Origin: Siphonodentalium dalli
Lineage: Eukaryota > Mollusca > Scaphopoda > Gadilida > Siphonodentaliidae
Direction: 5' to 3'
NCBI GenBank assembly: GCA_032622095.1
Contig: CP136064.1
Span: 261,495,863 to 261,559,862, forward strand
DNA length: 64,000 bases
Position 1 is the stretch's first letter, and every line of letters starts with the position of its first letter. Positions 14,101 through 22,979 of the stretch are shown here, piece after piece. The notes under the pieces are model-generated. The model saw nothing but the letters and a program-made list of their open reading frames with translations. It was not told the origin of the DNA and searched no databases. The position numbers and the translations under genes are program-made.

Positions 14101-17100
14101 TGATACCGTGGTGGCTATTGCTGTGAGTATGTATTGAAATAATGTGTCTCTCATTTGTAGAATGAGGTCCCCGGAGGGTGATTTTAGTGATGCTACCCCA
14201 AATAGTGGGCTAGCATCACCAAATTCACCCTCTGGGAACCTCATTCTGCTGAGATGTAAGCAGAATGAGGTCCCCAGAGGGTGAATTTGGTGATGCTAAC
14301 CCGCTATGCGGGGTAGCATCACTAAATTCACCCTCTGGGGACCTCATTCTGCAAATGACAGACACACTATTTCAAGGTTTGGCCCTAGTTTAATTTATTG
14401 GTATTAAACTATATTAAATCGGCTTTTGATGAAATTCAGTTGTTGTTGTTGTAACTGGATGATATGGGGATCCTCTAATCGAACAGTGTATCTTTAACAT
14501 TGTGTCATACTAAAATGATGTTGGTTTTCTCAGGATGGGAAAGACGGCGTGTATCTAAAAAAGATGGAAGAAAACAAGACAGCAGCAGATGAGAGGACAA
14601 ATAAAAAGCGAGCAAAAAGGTGACATTACTGATTACAGAACATTATTTATCTAGCATTATTAACTTGATGGATGAAAGAGTCATTTCAGATACATGACAG
14701 TAAAAATAATGATTATCGAGGCAAATGCAAAATTTGGCCACTTTTTGATACCACTATCCTGAGCACGCCGCTGGAGTGTTATCGACCATCTTGGCTCATA
14801 TGTTCGCCTCATTATTCTTAACAAAACAACATAGGAAACACCGACATACATTTATTCGTTTTGAAGGAGATCTGGTTTCAAGACACTGTAGCCCAAAATT
14901 CAATGTTAAAGGTCACATACATGTAACTCTGGTATTTATCACCCGATTTAAGAAATGTTTTGGAATATATAATTGCTGTCTCATAGAGACTTTATATTCT
15001 GAGTTTGGTGATCATTGAAGGAAAAAGCAGTTTTGACACCCCTCCCCTTACCACGTCCCTGAAGTTACATCAACCAAACTTGCCCCATATGGTCTCCTCA
15101 GTATTCTTAACAAAATATCATATGAAACACCGACATACATTTATTAGTTTTGCAGGAGATGCAGCTTCAAGACACTCTAGCCCAAAATTCAAACATTAAG
15201 GTCACATAACTCTTAATATTTATCAACAGATTTAAGAAATGTTTGCTGAGTTTGTTGCTAATCGATGTGTGTTGTCTGCTTATTTTTCTGAACACCCCTT
15301 CAGATGAATAATAGACCACATTCCAATGTATCCTTTTATAACTGTTTAATGAGTTGTTGAAACCACAATACCACCAGTGATGAAAATTTGGTTCTCTTGG
15401 TCACTATGGGTGTATTTTTCGCCTGTTGTGTTCTTAAACCAACTAATTATGTTTCTGCGGCCTGAGCATTCACCAAATTTTGGCATTTATTATACTGTGT
15501 GTAGAGTGTACTGAGAGAAGTGCCAATATGTATTATTTGACAGTACCTATGTATGATCTATGGGTCTATGAGATGAACCCTTTCTTTTCTGAATGGATTC
15601 TCCCATGCAGTTATAAAAGAATACATTGGAATGATCTATTATTCATTTTGAGGTATTTAAGAGCAGAAGAATTCATATTCACACGTTTGAACTCATTAGA
15701 TAATGAGTTAAAAAAAACATAGTTGAACTTATTGTCGGAATATTTCCTGAGTGAACTACTCATCAATGAGTATTTAGTATAGAAAGGTTAAATTTATTGA
15801 AACGAGAGCACTGAAATTTCTCAAATTAGTGCAACAGAAGACAAAATTCATTTCAACTTGATGTCCGTCATCTTTATTTGATTACTTCAAGTTACCTGTT
15901 ATTTGCTGTTTGCAGGATGAAAAAGAAAATAAAGCAGAAAGCTAAGAAAATGAAGAAGGGTGATAACACTGGTAAGACCATTTCACTATTGTATTTTGAA
16001 ATTCAGCCTTTTCACGCTGGTCATCCTATAATCACCGCTGCTGGCAGTAAACCCTGATGCGGTCGTCAGTAAACTGCACATCGGGCCATAACAGTTAGAC
16101 TTTTCCATACCAGGGTTAATCTAATTAGTCAAAAGTAGTCCATTTAGAAGTTATACTAACCAATGGAAGACATATGTTATAGTCAATGCCTATTTATAGT
16201 GTGACAGTAGTTCAGAGAAAGTTTCATGCAGCAAAAGTTTCACTGCAGACACTTCTCGAGAATGTTTTAAAAACGTTGAGCAGTCTATATGGGACTCTCA
16301 ATCCGTGGTGTGTTTTGATACTAAAAATCCCAAATCCCTATCCAGTAACTCGAATAAAGACATCTTTCCAAACATACTGCACATCGATAAAGTAAAACAT
16401 AATGCGCGCAGGAGTAAACTCCGACGCAGGCAAAAATCATGCCCGCAATGGGGTTTACTCCAACACCATGGAGTGTCTCATGCAATTGTCAATATTTTCC
16501 TAATTAAATGCAGCAAATTCCAATGGATCCGCAGTTGTGTCCGAAGAAAAACAAATAATAACAAAATTTCCCTCAAAACAAACCTACCTGTACTCTTCAC
16601 TCGTGCGTGCAATGTGATTTTCTCAATATTTGCCGCAGCAGGTATTATAGGATGACCATCGTGTGTTTTTGTCCTCCGTCACATGAGACACCAGTGTTTA
16701 AGAGTACATGCTCAAAACATGGGGGAACCAGTACATGTAATAGAGCGAGTGAAACATAAGGGATACAGTCTTTGCACTGACTGCTTCGATCAATCGTGAT
16801 ATTGTTCTATTATGCCATGTTTAAAGTCACCTGTTGTTGGATCCAGTGGCCTGCAACTGAATTTGTTTTCTTGAATTGATGTGATGATCCAATGATAACC
16901 ACCATACACGTTAACATCTGGCTAGTCTTCTCGTACTAAAAGCGGCTAAGATATTGGGATGGAGGTGCCGGTATTTAGTCCGAGTTCGTCCCGTATAGTC
17001 TCTTATGACACGACTTAAGCGTTATTGACCCGCTCAAATAAAACCACAATTATATGAAATAAAATATCACAATTGCGACAATAAACGGATATTTTCAACA

Positions 17101-20100
17101 GAAGACATGCTATTTGATCTGAAATCCACATCAGTTGTGAATTGAAAGCGGTAATTTAATGCGAAAAGAGACATTTATCGCAATGTTTACAATTTTTTTA
17201 AAGTATGCGAACTCGGTTGACCTCGCGAACTGTGTTCGGCATTTTCCGTTGAAAATATTCCGTAGATTTTGGACTAACAACGCAAATTACGATGAATTCT
17301 CCATTGTAATCGTAATTATGTGTGTCAATAAATAAAAAATAAATAGATTAATTAAACATTGGAGATATAAATGTAATACATTAAATAAATTACGGGAATT
17401 ACCACCCTCCCAAAGTTTAAAACAGTGTAAACACAACGAGCATTAGAATAAATAATATGCCTTATATGGTGCTACATTTCACCCACATTTGGTGGACTTC
17501 CGCGAAATTAAGATATATACTAAGCGAACAGGGCAATATACTGCTCTTGTTAAGCACACAAAAAATCAAACAAAATTTGTATAAATTTTGAACCTTAAGT
17601 TTGAAAAGTCCCACTGAAACGGAAGAACTATATTTCGAAACTGTGTGATTCGGTTCTCCGATTATTTTATCAACACACAAGTCAAAATGCACATCACACG
17701 CATGGCAAGTCAGACGTAAGAGTTCTAATTTGCTCCAATTTTGACAAGTTGCTTGCGAAAATTGTCAACAAAACTACCGTTCTGATCCTGCATTATGTCA
17801 TTAAGTTTTTAGTGCAGGAATTGTTCTCAAAGCACATAGGAAACTGGACTTTGGGGCGATCGGTTTTCGCCATTTTGTTCGGAAAACCCCGCGCTATATA
17901 TAGAAACGGAAACTAGAATACCCAGCGGATTATGCCGAAGTTATTCGGAACAATTCGGCTTTCAGTTAAAACGTAAACAAACAGAGAAACAAAGTGATGT
18001 TTGTGGCAATCAACCGGAATATTCTATGTGTAATTTAACATTAAAGTTAGATTATTATACACCATTGTGACCATAAGATGTCACCCTTTCCGATTTATAT
18101 AGCATCACGTATTGATTTGCTAGGTTAATCGAGTAAAATACACCACAGATTCCCGCCACAGATCATGGGCGTAAGTCGTGTCATGAGAGACTATACGGGA
18201 CGAACTCGGACTAAATACCGGCACCTCCATCCCAATATCTTAGCCAGTTTTAGTACGAGAAGACTTGGACTAACATCTGGCATGCCAATTTCAGGAGATC
18301 AATTTTAAGAATTCGGGGCATATGGCTCAAATTCTGGTGACTTTTCAGAACTAAAAACTTTCTATTTTAAGAGCCAAATAATACCAGATGAATAACAGCA
18401 TTATAAAACTGTAACATATATATCACTTTAAGAATAACATAAAGCTTAAAGTGATATGAAACACTCCGGTAGTGTGATAAAATAGAAATGGAAAATAATC
18501 TTGTTCAAAGTAGTAATTTTTACAAATATTATATCCAAATTGACAACAAACACCGCCATTCTTATATGTTAATCAAATACAGTGACTCTCGATGGCGAAA
18601 TTGTTTTCGTTAACTTATCGCAGATAGTTGCGTCCCGAATCGAGAAGTAAATATTTACAATTGCGTGTAGTTCAGACGATGTTTTCTATGGAGTGGTAAG
18701 GTCGATTTAAAAATTTATTTCGGCGATGTTACTAAAATGCTATATTCCTCCAGTTGACATAGTGTCTGAATACTAACTTACTAGTTTCACGCACCCGAAT
18801 AAGTACATAATATATCTTTAAATCAAGTTAAATTAGTTCATTTAATTGTGTGGATTCTCTTGCTTAAACTGATTGTTTATTTCGTCCATGCTCAATTTAA
18901 ATTCGGGAGAAACTGTTTCCCGATCGGGAGATTTATGGCTGAAATTCAGGAGACTCTCATCCAGGAATAAGGCCAGAGGGTCTCTGTTGGTGGGGTGTCC
19001 CTCTTGAAATTTCCATCTGCACACTCCCCAGACCAGACCAAAGTCCAATGTTCATGGAAATGCCATTTGCACCCCCTCCCATTGGGTTGGAACTTTCCAA
19101 TTGTTGGAAATTTCCAACCTGACACCCCCCAAAGTATGGAAAGTTTCCAACTGATGGCCATTTCAGACCAAAGTTTGACAAAAAATAGAAAAATATAATA
19201 CTGTGTGCCTAAACAAAAAACAAATTTCTCACTAACTAAAAATAAAATAATGAGAACAATATCAACCTATATACCGGTATGGTGTAATATTTCTGACTAA
19301 TGTTGTGTCAGGCATGAAATTTCCAACTGTTGAAAACTTACAATATTCTGTGAATTGTGAATATACGAGAACTTAATTTTGTTGTCAGTGCACATGTTAT
19401 ATAACATTTATATTAGAGGTGCTTTAAAGACATATTATGGACTTATTTGGGGGCATAAAACTAATATGTTATTAATCAGGAATATAGCATTGTACTAACA
19501 ACATAGCCGAAAATCTCAAGCAAATCGACCGCACCACTCAAAAGAAAACATCGTCTGAACTATGCTCAACTAAATATTTACTTCTCGATTCTGGATTCAA
19601 CTATCGGCGATAAACTAATGAATTTTTTTTCGCAATTGTGTGTCACTGCTTTTAATTAATATATAAGAATGATGGTGTGTGATGTCAATTTGGATATAAT
19701 ATTGGTAAAAATAACTACTTTGAGAAAAATTATTCTCCATTTCTATGTGATCGCCCTTCTGGAGTGTTTCACATCACTTTAAATAGATGATGTTCTATTT
19801 CTGTCTCTATCATTCTGATTGAATCATATGTTCATGCCTCCATTTTAGAACGGGGTGTATTATGATTTTTGGTCTGCCTGCTCATGTTCTGTTCGTCTGC
19901 TCATCTGTCCATTCATTTCTTGTTTCCGGATGGTTTCTTTTGTTCTACAACTTCAACTACTTAGTTGCAGCTACACAGTTTCGCATATGCCATTTCCTAA
20001 TTGTTCTTATCGAATCAGATTCAATGAAAGATTTTTTTCTTTTATATCAGGTATAGGCACATATTGGCAGACTTTACAAAACATTTCTTTTTAGTACATA

Positions 20101-21697
20101 TTTAAAGCTAATGGGGTCGTTGTAGTAATATTCAGTTGCACAAAATTTCCAGCATATGCAACATTTACCTACCAAAATTGTTAAGTGAAAAATTGATTGA
20201 CAGAAGAAATATATAATATTTATTGATGTTTCATAAACAGTAATTTTGTCATGCAATCAGTGTTACTAATATATGACAATCAGTGTTACTAATATATGAC
20301 AATCAGTGTTACTAATATGACAGTCAGTGTTACTAATTTATGACAATCAGTGTTACTAATATATGACAATCAATGTTACTAATATATGACAATCAGTGTT
20401 ACTAATATATGACAATCAGTGTTACTAATAAATGACAATCAGTGTTACTAATAAATGACAATCAGTGTTACTAATATATCACAATCAGTGTTACCAATAT
20501 ATCACAATCAGTGTTACTAATATATCACAATCAGTGTTACTAATATATCACAATCAGTGTTACTAATATATCACAATCAATGAGAACTCATACTTGATAT
20601 CCAGAATTTCGATTGACAATATGGCATCTAATTAGCAAACTAAAATCATATCTACTGAGTGTTTAACGATGGTCTATGCATTCCTAAATAAGTTTTATTT
20701 AGTTTCCGGTGTATAATATAATAAATATGAGTAAAAAACACTTGTCTGGAAGCACTTCTATCAATTAAGATTGATTTCACGCCTCATCTACTATGGGAGA
20801 TCAAGGGTCATATTGAAGTTCCCCAGTTGAAGTTGGTGATGTTCACCCGTTAGTCATCTCGATTATGCATTTTATCTTCTGCAAATTAGGGGATATAAAA
20901 ACAGAACAGAAGGGAAAAATTACTAAAAACAATGTTAATTTGAGACTATAGATATTTCCCAGAAGATGAGGCCTGGGCAGAATAAGTGATGCTTGCATGC
21001 TGTGGGGTACAGGGATGGGTCCATTACATTGCAAAGTAATGCATTACCATTACCATTACTTTACATTTTTCGCATTACCATTACTTGACATTTTTAACAT
21101 TACCATTACCATTACATGGAAAATTCAATGTAATGCACTACCATTACCATTACTTTGAAAAGTAATGCATTCCCATTACCATTACATTTGATGATGGACT
21201 TGTTGAGTAAATAAAACGATTTTTTTTATGAACTTTATGGATATCAAAATAAAATGAAGCACATAAAATAAACACATAACGAAAATGAACAACAATAACA
21301 CAATCACAAGCACTATCACACTATGTTAAGAGTCATTTAGATGTGGCTGTTACACTTGACCCCACTGGGGTAGCTTCACTAAATTCACCCTCTGGGGACC
21401 TCATTCTGCAAATTTTATTGACACTTTTTCCAGGTTTGATCATTATCCCTGGACAGAAAATGTACAAATTAGCAGTTTTTTGTGTCTAATCTGATGGAGA
21501 TTTTTCAATTATATTACAATAATTTACATTGTTTCACAAATAGTAAGTAGTGCATTCAAGCGCCAGGAGTTAAATCATTTTATACATGTATTTTTAATGC
21601 AATTTCAATTTTCACAGACAACAAAAAAGAAAGTGAAAGTGACGAGGAAAGTGAAGAAGAGGCTGAAGAAAAAACTGGCAGGGAAACAGAATCATGA
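2039..21697 (+). CDS. PRKRIP1: PRKRIP1 orthologue, six-exon gene (join 2039-2128, 9887-9965, 12232-12332, 14534-14619, 15916-15971, 21618-21697)
   Basis: Six exons join in frame across GT-AG introns into a 163-aa protein ending in TGA at 21695-21697. The N-terminal part has the LKLEKLMKNP motif (residues 21-30) and WAPRAPPEF (43-51). The family signature SSAGAGSGDFHVYR lies at 58-71, followed by RRREYARQ. A long Lys/Arg-rich helix-like region spans about 95-135 and an acidic Glu/Ser tail 138-163. Human PRKRIP1 is 184 aa, so this copy is slightly shorter. In vertebrates the protein is a nuclear component of the catalytic spliceosome that binds double-stranded RNA and was first described as a PKR interactor. 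Only the spliceosomal role is a safe transfer, because a PKR partner in molluscs is uncertain. Introns are 7758, 2266, 2201, 1296 and 5646 bp. Donors of introns 3 (GTTTGT) and 4 (GTGACA) are weak. No clear AATAAA follows closely. Confidence 0.95.
2565..3762. mobile_element. Long-TIR DNA transposon inserted in LINE A
   Basis: The element is 1198 bp, starts CAGGTCTGGCAAATG and ends with the inverted copy. The inverted arms are about 262 bp each (2565-2827 and 3501-3762). The host sequence GTCTC is duplicated at 2560-2564 and 3763-3767. The terminal arms contain a repeated TAGCTGTATTCAGCT motif. No transposase frame is present, so it is non-autonomous. The insertion cuts the C-terminal part of LINE A. 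Confidence 0.88.
4132..4869 (-). pseudogene. Reverse transcriptase core of LINE copy A (broken)
   Basis: The longest intact frame of copy A holds the RT palm motifs, including FADD of the active site. The C-terminal third leaves the true frame near 4300; the correct continuation lies in another frame (3900-4274). The N-terminal RT part is in a third frame (5002-5454), with stops between 4870 and 5001. No functional enzyme can be made. Confidence 0.85.
5503..5605. repeat. Short direct repeat at the LINE A / LINE B junction
   Basis: TACCAAAAGCTGTAACCTCC occurs at about 5503 and again about 76 bp later, each followed by TAGGTAAA. The first copy belongs to LINE A coding sequence. The second joins directly to LINE B. 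This looks like a rearrangement scar between the two copies. Confidence 0.6.
5899..7854. mobile_element. CAGGGTTTCC-type TIR element (outer), inserted in LINE B
   Basis: The left end is CAGGGTTTCCGCTAGGGG and the right end is the inverted AGCGGAAAACCTG. The host sequence GCACC flanks both sides (5894-5898 and 7855-7859). The sequence next to the ends is G-rich and C-rich respectively. Terminal CAGGG resembles hAT-like elements, but a 5-bp duplication does not fit hAT (8 bp), so the superfamily is open. No transposase was found. Confidence 0.75.
6228..7102. mobile_element. CAGGGTTTCC-type TIR element (inner, nested)
   Basis: This is an 875-bp element with the same ends as its host element (CAGGGTTTCCGCTAGGGG ... 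GTGGAAACCCTG). The 7-bp direct repeat ATTGTAC sits at 6221-6227 and 7103-7109. It inserted into the outer element, so the nesting order is LINE B, then outer, then inner. Confidence 0.78.
8500..9640. other. Intronic sequence with a decayed TIR-element end
   Basis: Around 8806-8905 'GGCAAAAAAAA...TTAGGGTAGGTAGGTAGGGAA' resembles the inverted right end of the element at 10802-11661. It is probably a decayed relative. The remainder of this stretch in PRKRIP1 intron 1 shows no gene or clear repeat. Confidence 0.45.
9648..9774. repeat. Imperfect hairpin with AATAAATAGAGCATG arms
   Basis: TAATAAATAGAGCATG (about 9652-9668) pairs with CATGCTCTATTTATTA (about 9754-9769). Further pairing continues inward through GGGTATAGT / ACTATACCC. 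The loop region has CCGCTTCGCG. It ends about 110 bp before PRKRIP1 exon 2. Such 'CGCTTCGCG' foldbacks look like small MITEs. Confidence 0.7.
9887..9965 (+). CDS. PRKRIP1: PRKRIP1 exon 2
   Basis: It lies between TTTGCAG and GTAAGT and encodes DKLAYIPDKQ through FIRNIW plus the first base of a split Gly codon (phase 1). It includes the WAPRAPPEF block. Confidence 0.94.
10108..10456. mobile_element. Palindromic MITE (AATGAGGTCCCCAGAGGGTG family), copy 1
   Basis: A near-perfect hairpin spans 10108-10200, with arms GCAGAATGAGGTCCCCAGAG and its complement. A spacer of about 200 bp follows, flanked by AGGCCTCATC and GATGAGGCCT. A second arm copy lies at 10416-10456. The same modules recur near 14.2, 20.9, 26.2 and 51.0 kb. 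It has no coding capacity. It sits in PRKRIP1 intron 2. Confidence 0.82.
10802..11661. mobile_element. TIR element, GGCCAAAAAA ends, TGA target duplication
   Basis: The left end is GGCCAAAAAAAAAAAGATGC, with TATGTTTCCG close behind. The right end is the inverse (CGGAAACATACAATC...GGCC). TGA flanks both sides (10799-10801 and 11662-11664). A 3-bp duplication fits PIF/Harbinger-type elements. Length is 860 bp with no transposase, so it is a MITE-like derivative. Confidence 0.72.
11665..12231. other. Intron 2 remainder, small hairpin near 12045
   Basis: This is unique-looking AT-rich DNA. Around 12045-12110 'GCACATAAGTTGTGCACC...CGCTTCGCGGGTC...ACATTGTGCC' can form a weak foldback similar in style to the hairpin at 9.65 kb. 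Nothing else is recognised. Confidence 0.4.
12232..12332 (+). CDS. PRKRIP1: PRKRIP1 exon 3 (signature exon)
   Basis: The acceptor is CTTGAAG. The exon completes the split Gly codon and encodes SSAGAGSGDFHVYR and RRREYARQ, the most conserved part of the family. The donor GTTTGT is weaker than average. Confidence 0.95.
12385..12530. repeat. Fragment of the GAGAGCTTTCCGATGAATGG repeat family
   Basis: CTCTCGCCGAGAGCTTTCCG followed by ATGAATGGCAACAAGCCATA and AATCCTGAAAAGTTACCCAT is shared with 22104-22240. In inverse orientation it is shared with 34190-34265. It represents one arm of the palindrome that is complete at 22.1 kb. Confidence 0.72.
12607..13096. mobile_element. TIR element with CAACAGCTTGGGATATCGG ends
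   Basis: About 490 bp long. Left arm CAACAGCTTGGGATATCGGT pairs with ACCGATATCCCAAGCTGTTG on the right. Homology continues about 80 bp inward through TTTTTGGACCGAGT and GTTACTCTTCT. Parts resemble the Mutator-like element at 16.9-18.3 kb (TAGTCCGAGT, CGCCCATGATC, GGCGGGA), so it may be a diverged relative. Flanking short repeats 'GAGATTAAACCTATGA' lie on both sides. Confidence 0.75.
13197..13350. mobile_element. Left end of a TTAA / AGTGATATGAAAC element
   Basis: TTAA followed by AGTGATATGAAACCCTCTGG matches the left ends at 18446 and 47743. Homology runs about 130 bp to 'CCGTCATTCTTATATATTAAT'. The right end is not found. The following 150 bp resembles the flank of the palindromic MITEs (GACACACGCACTATTTCAAGG). 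Confidence 0.7.
13860..14157. repeat. Diverged repeat shared with 55590-55890
   Basis: TTGGCATGTGGATA, then CATGTTTTATTC, CCAGTTTGAAC and CACCATATATGG occur in the same order at 55.6-55.8 kb at low identity. It is an old dispersed repeat; its class is not recognised. Confidence 0.5.
14158..14352. mobile_element. Palindromic MITE, copy 2 (two hairpins back to back)
   Basis: Two hairpins lie side by side: 14158-14248 and 14260-14352. Both have arms AATGAGGTCCCC(A/G)GAGGGTG and small loops (AATAGTGGGC or CCGCTATGCGG). The four arms are close to identical, suggesting recent duplication or exchange. It lies about 180 bp before PRKRIP1 exon 4. Confidence 0.88.
14534..14619 (+). CDS. PRKRIP1: PRKRIP1 exon 4
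   Basis: The acceptor is TTTTCTCAG. The exon encodes the KKMEENKTAADERTNKKRAK region, which matches the EKNKIAAEEQTAKRR block of vertebrate orthologues. It ends in phase 2 at a GTGACA donor. Confidence 0.92.
14780..15245. repeat. Two copies of a ~270-bp mollusc-type module
   Basis: 'ATTCTTAACAAAACA', 'GAAACACCGACATACATTTA', 'GGAGAT', 'TTCAAGACACT' and 'GCCCAAAATTCAA' occur in order at 14810-14905 and 15107-15200. Each is followed by 'AGGTCACAT...AACTC...TTTATCA'. The layout is that of a decayed tandem repeat inside PRKRIP1 intron 4. Confidence 0.7.
15250..15915. other. Intron 4 remainder, nothing recognised
   Basis: No supported gene, tandem repeat or inverted repeat. A short motif 'ACTACTCATCAATGAGTATTT' near 15761 recurs near 46265, so it probably belongs to a dispersed repeat. 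Confidence 0.45.
15916..15971 (+). CDS. PRKRIP1: PRKRIP1 exon 5
   Basis: The exon is 56 bp long, flanked by TTTGCAG and GTAAGA. It encodes the very basic MKKKIKQKAKKMKKGDNT stretch. Its short length and biased composition mean that frame continuity is the main proof. Confidence 0.88.
16922..18270. mobile_element. Mutator-like TIR element with 10-bp target duplication
   Basis: Inverted ends of about 95 bp (TAGTCTTCTCGTACTAAAAG ... TTTTAGTACGAGAAGACT) bound a 1.35-kb element. The perfect direct repeat TAACATCTGG sits at 16912-16921 and 18271-18280. A 9-10 bp duplication is typical of Mutator-like elements. No transposase frame was found. A second copy begins at about 63750 in the opposite orientation. 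It lies in PRKRIP1 intron 5. Confidence 0.82.
18446..19782. mobile_element. TTAA-flanked long-TIR element (AGTGATATGAAAC family)
   Basis: TTAA-AGTGATATGAAACACTCCGG at the left is mirrored by CTGGAGTGTTTCACATCACT-TTAA at the right. Arms are about 300 bp (18450-18755 and 19480-19778), with shared 'ATTTACTTCTCGAT', 'CATCGTCTGAACTA' and 'ATCGACCG' blocks. The interior has C-rich, 'TTTCCAAC'-rich short inverted repeats (19060-19160). TTAA target use suggests piggyBac-type mobilisation (inference). Confidence 0.82.
19783..20246. other. Intron 5 segment without recognised content
   Basis: Short frames on both strands are hydrophobic and uninformative. No repeat structure was seen. Confidence 0.4.
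20247..20582. repeat. 23-bp minisatellite, about 14 copies
   Basis: The unit is TGACAATCAGTGTTACTAATA plus TA, with variants (GACAATCAATG, TCACAATCAG, AATAAATGA). The TGACAATCAGTG core also heads the 34-bp unit of the array at 59.06-60.49 kb. It lies inside PRKRIP1 intron 5. Confidence 0.92.
20778..21005. mobile_element. Interior fragment of the palindromic MITE family
   Basis: It contains CGCCTCATCTACTATGGGAG, AGTTCCCCAGTTGAA, GTTCACCCGTTAGTCA and GATGAGGCCTGGGCAGAAT. These are the same blocks, in inverse order, as the spacer at 26120-26330. The hairpin arms are degraded. Confidence 0.72.
21015..21195. repeat. ATTACC-rich low-complexity repeat
   Basis: CATTACCATTACCATTACTT is repeated irregularly together with AAAGTAATGCATTACC, giving many short palindromes (AATGCATT). 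There is no coding potential. Confidence 0.85.
21360..21412. mobile_element. Single arm of the palindromic MITE
   Basis: GGGGTAGC..TCACTAAATTCACCC followed by TCTGGGGACCTCATTCTGCA is one arm of the hairpin seen at 14.2 kb. The other arm is missing. It ends about 200 bp before PRKRIP1 exon 6. Confidence 0.75.
21618..21697 (+). CDS. PRKRIP1: PRKRIP1 exon 6 (terminal)
   Basis: The acceptor is TTTTCACAG. The exon completes a split Asp codon and encodes an acidic Glu/Ser-rich tail ending GRETES before TGA. Vertebrate orthologues also end with an acidic, Ser-rich tail. Confidence 0.9.
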
Positions 21698-21908
21698 CGG
21701 AAAGAAGTCAAATCATTTCTTGGCTCAGATATATAGGGTTACTGATGATTCTGCACTCACCAGCTACACACGGTCTGAAATTGCAGAAATATGATTGGCA
21801 TAAATAAGTTCCTATTGTTTCTAAAACGATTTCTCAACCAATCAGCATACAGTGTCACTGATGAGCTTTACACCAACACAATACTGATGATTTTGTATCG
21901 CCAAGGTT

Positions 21909-22101
21909 ATTAAACCCAGCTAGAAACTTCAGAAATCTTAACTGGATATATTGGTTTCTGAATTTCTTAAGATTATTTCTTGTTTTGCGTTGCCATCCAC
22001 AACCCGGCTCGGAACTTCAGAAAACTGAACTGGATATATTGGTTTCTGAATTTCTTAAGATTATTTCTTGTTTTGCGTCGCCATCCACAACCTGGCTGGG
22101 A
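21909..22101. repeat. 98-bp tandem duplication
   Basis: Two adjacent copies carry CTGGATATATTGGTTTCTGA and ATTTCTTAAGATTATTTCTT, each ending TTGCGT(T/C)GCCATCCACAACC. It is just downstream of the PRKRIP1 stop and may fall in its 3' UTR. Confidence 0.85.
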
Positions 22102-22103
22102 AC

Positions 22104-22170
22104 TATGGCTTGTTGCCATTCATCAGAAAGCTCTCGGCGAGAGCTTTCCGATGAATGGCAACAAGTCATA
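22104..22170. repeat. Near-perfect 67-nt hairpin downstream of PRKRIP1
   Basis: TATGGCTTGTTGCCATTCAT (left) mirrors ATGAATGGCAACAAGTCATA (right), and the centre is GAAAGCTCTCGGCGAGAGCTTTC. Single arms of this family occur at 12.4 and 34.2 kb. It could be transcribed if the PRKRIP1 3' UTR reaches this far. Confidence 0.88.
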
Positions 22171-22389
22171 TTCCCGACTAAATCCTGAAAAGTTACCCAT
22201 AATTCTGCTGTGGTTATGGAGTCGATTACTTAGGGCATTACTGTACATCGCCGCCGAAAATTGTTACACTAACACTAACAACACAACTCCTATGATTTCC
22301 ACTGTATTGTGGATTGTATATAAATATCAGGCTAGAATGACACAAGAATGTGAACTGGTTATCATTAACTTTTTCAGGACGGGAACTTT

Positions 22390-22577
22390 TGCGAAAACCC
22401 TGTGCCAATGCATTATCTTATATATACGAAGTCTCCCATAGGGAGCATCTCATATCTAAGAGAATACATTGGCTTAACAATATTTACCTTGACCTTCTAA
22501 GCAGGTGTATTGTACATGGCAATGGCACCTGATCTTTAATGCTTCGCCAGCGCTGCTCCCGTCATGAAAGGGTTAAT
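22390..22577. mobile_element. Decayed TTAA element end (CCCTTTCATGACGGGAG family)
   Basis: GCTGCTCCCGTCATGAAAGG followed by GTTAA at 22573-22576 is an inverted CCCTTTCATGACGGGAGC terminus. It carries a decayed 'ATATACGAAGTCTCCCATAGGGAG' hairpin near 22422-22445. Similar ends occur near 27300 and 46477. It is probably a relative of the double-hairpin TTAA family. Confidence 0.6.
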
Positions 22578-22754
22578 GTAAAAGTCTGTTGAGACACGAT
22601 GGTACAACACGAAATGTAGGTTTTAGTTGTACCTCATGGCATGACAAACAAGTGCAATAACATTTAACAGTACTGTGTCATTCTATGTTTATTGCACACC
22701 TGTATTTTGCTGAAACTCACAAAAATAAACGGGTGTGCAATAAATTTTATTATT

Positions 22755-22975
22755 TATCTTTATACGCCCGTTTTAAAAAACGGGACATATTTTGTTATTG
22801 GTCTGTCTGTCTGTCCGTTCGTTGGCTTTTGGTTTCTGGGTGATAACTTTCAATAGGCTCAACTGAATGGAATGAAACTTTTTATGTGGGTTTTAAATAC
22901 TAGCAAAAAACACAGGTAAAGTTTCTAATTGGCCAAATTTCACAAGAGTTATGGCCCTTAACATAAACTGACCAG
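22755..22975. repeat. Dispersed 'CCCGTTTTAAAAAACGGG / GTCTGTCTGTCCGTTCG' module
   Basis: A short palindrome CCCGTTTTAAAAAACGGG is followed by GGTCTGTCTGTCTGTCCG. Then come ACTGAATGGAATGAAACTTT and GAGTTATGGCCCTT. The latter two are shared with 33590-33695. This arrangement is typical of dispersed repeats in bivalves (general knowledge). Confidence 0.7.
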
Positions 22976-22979
22976 TGAT

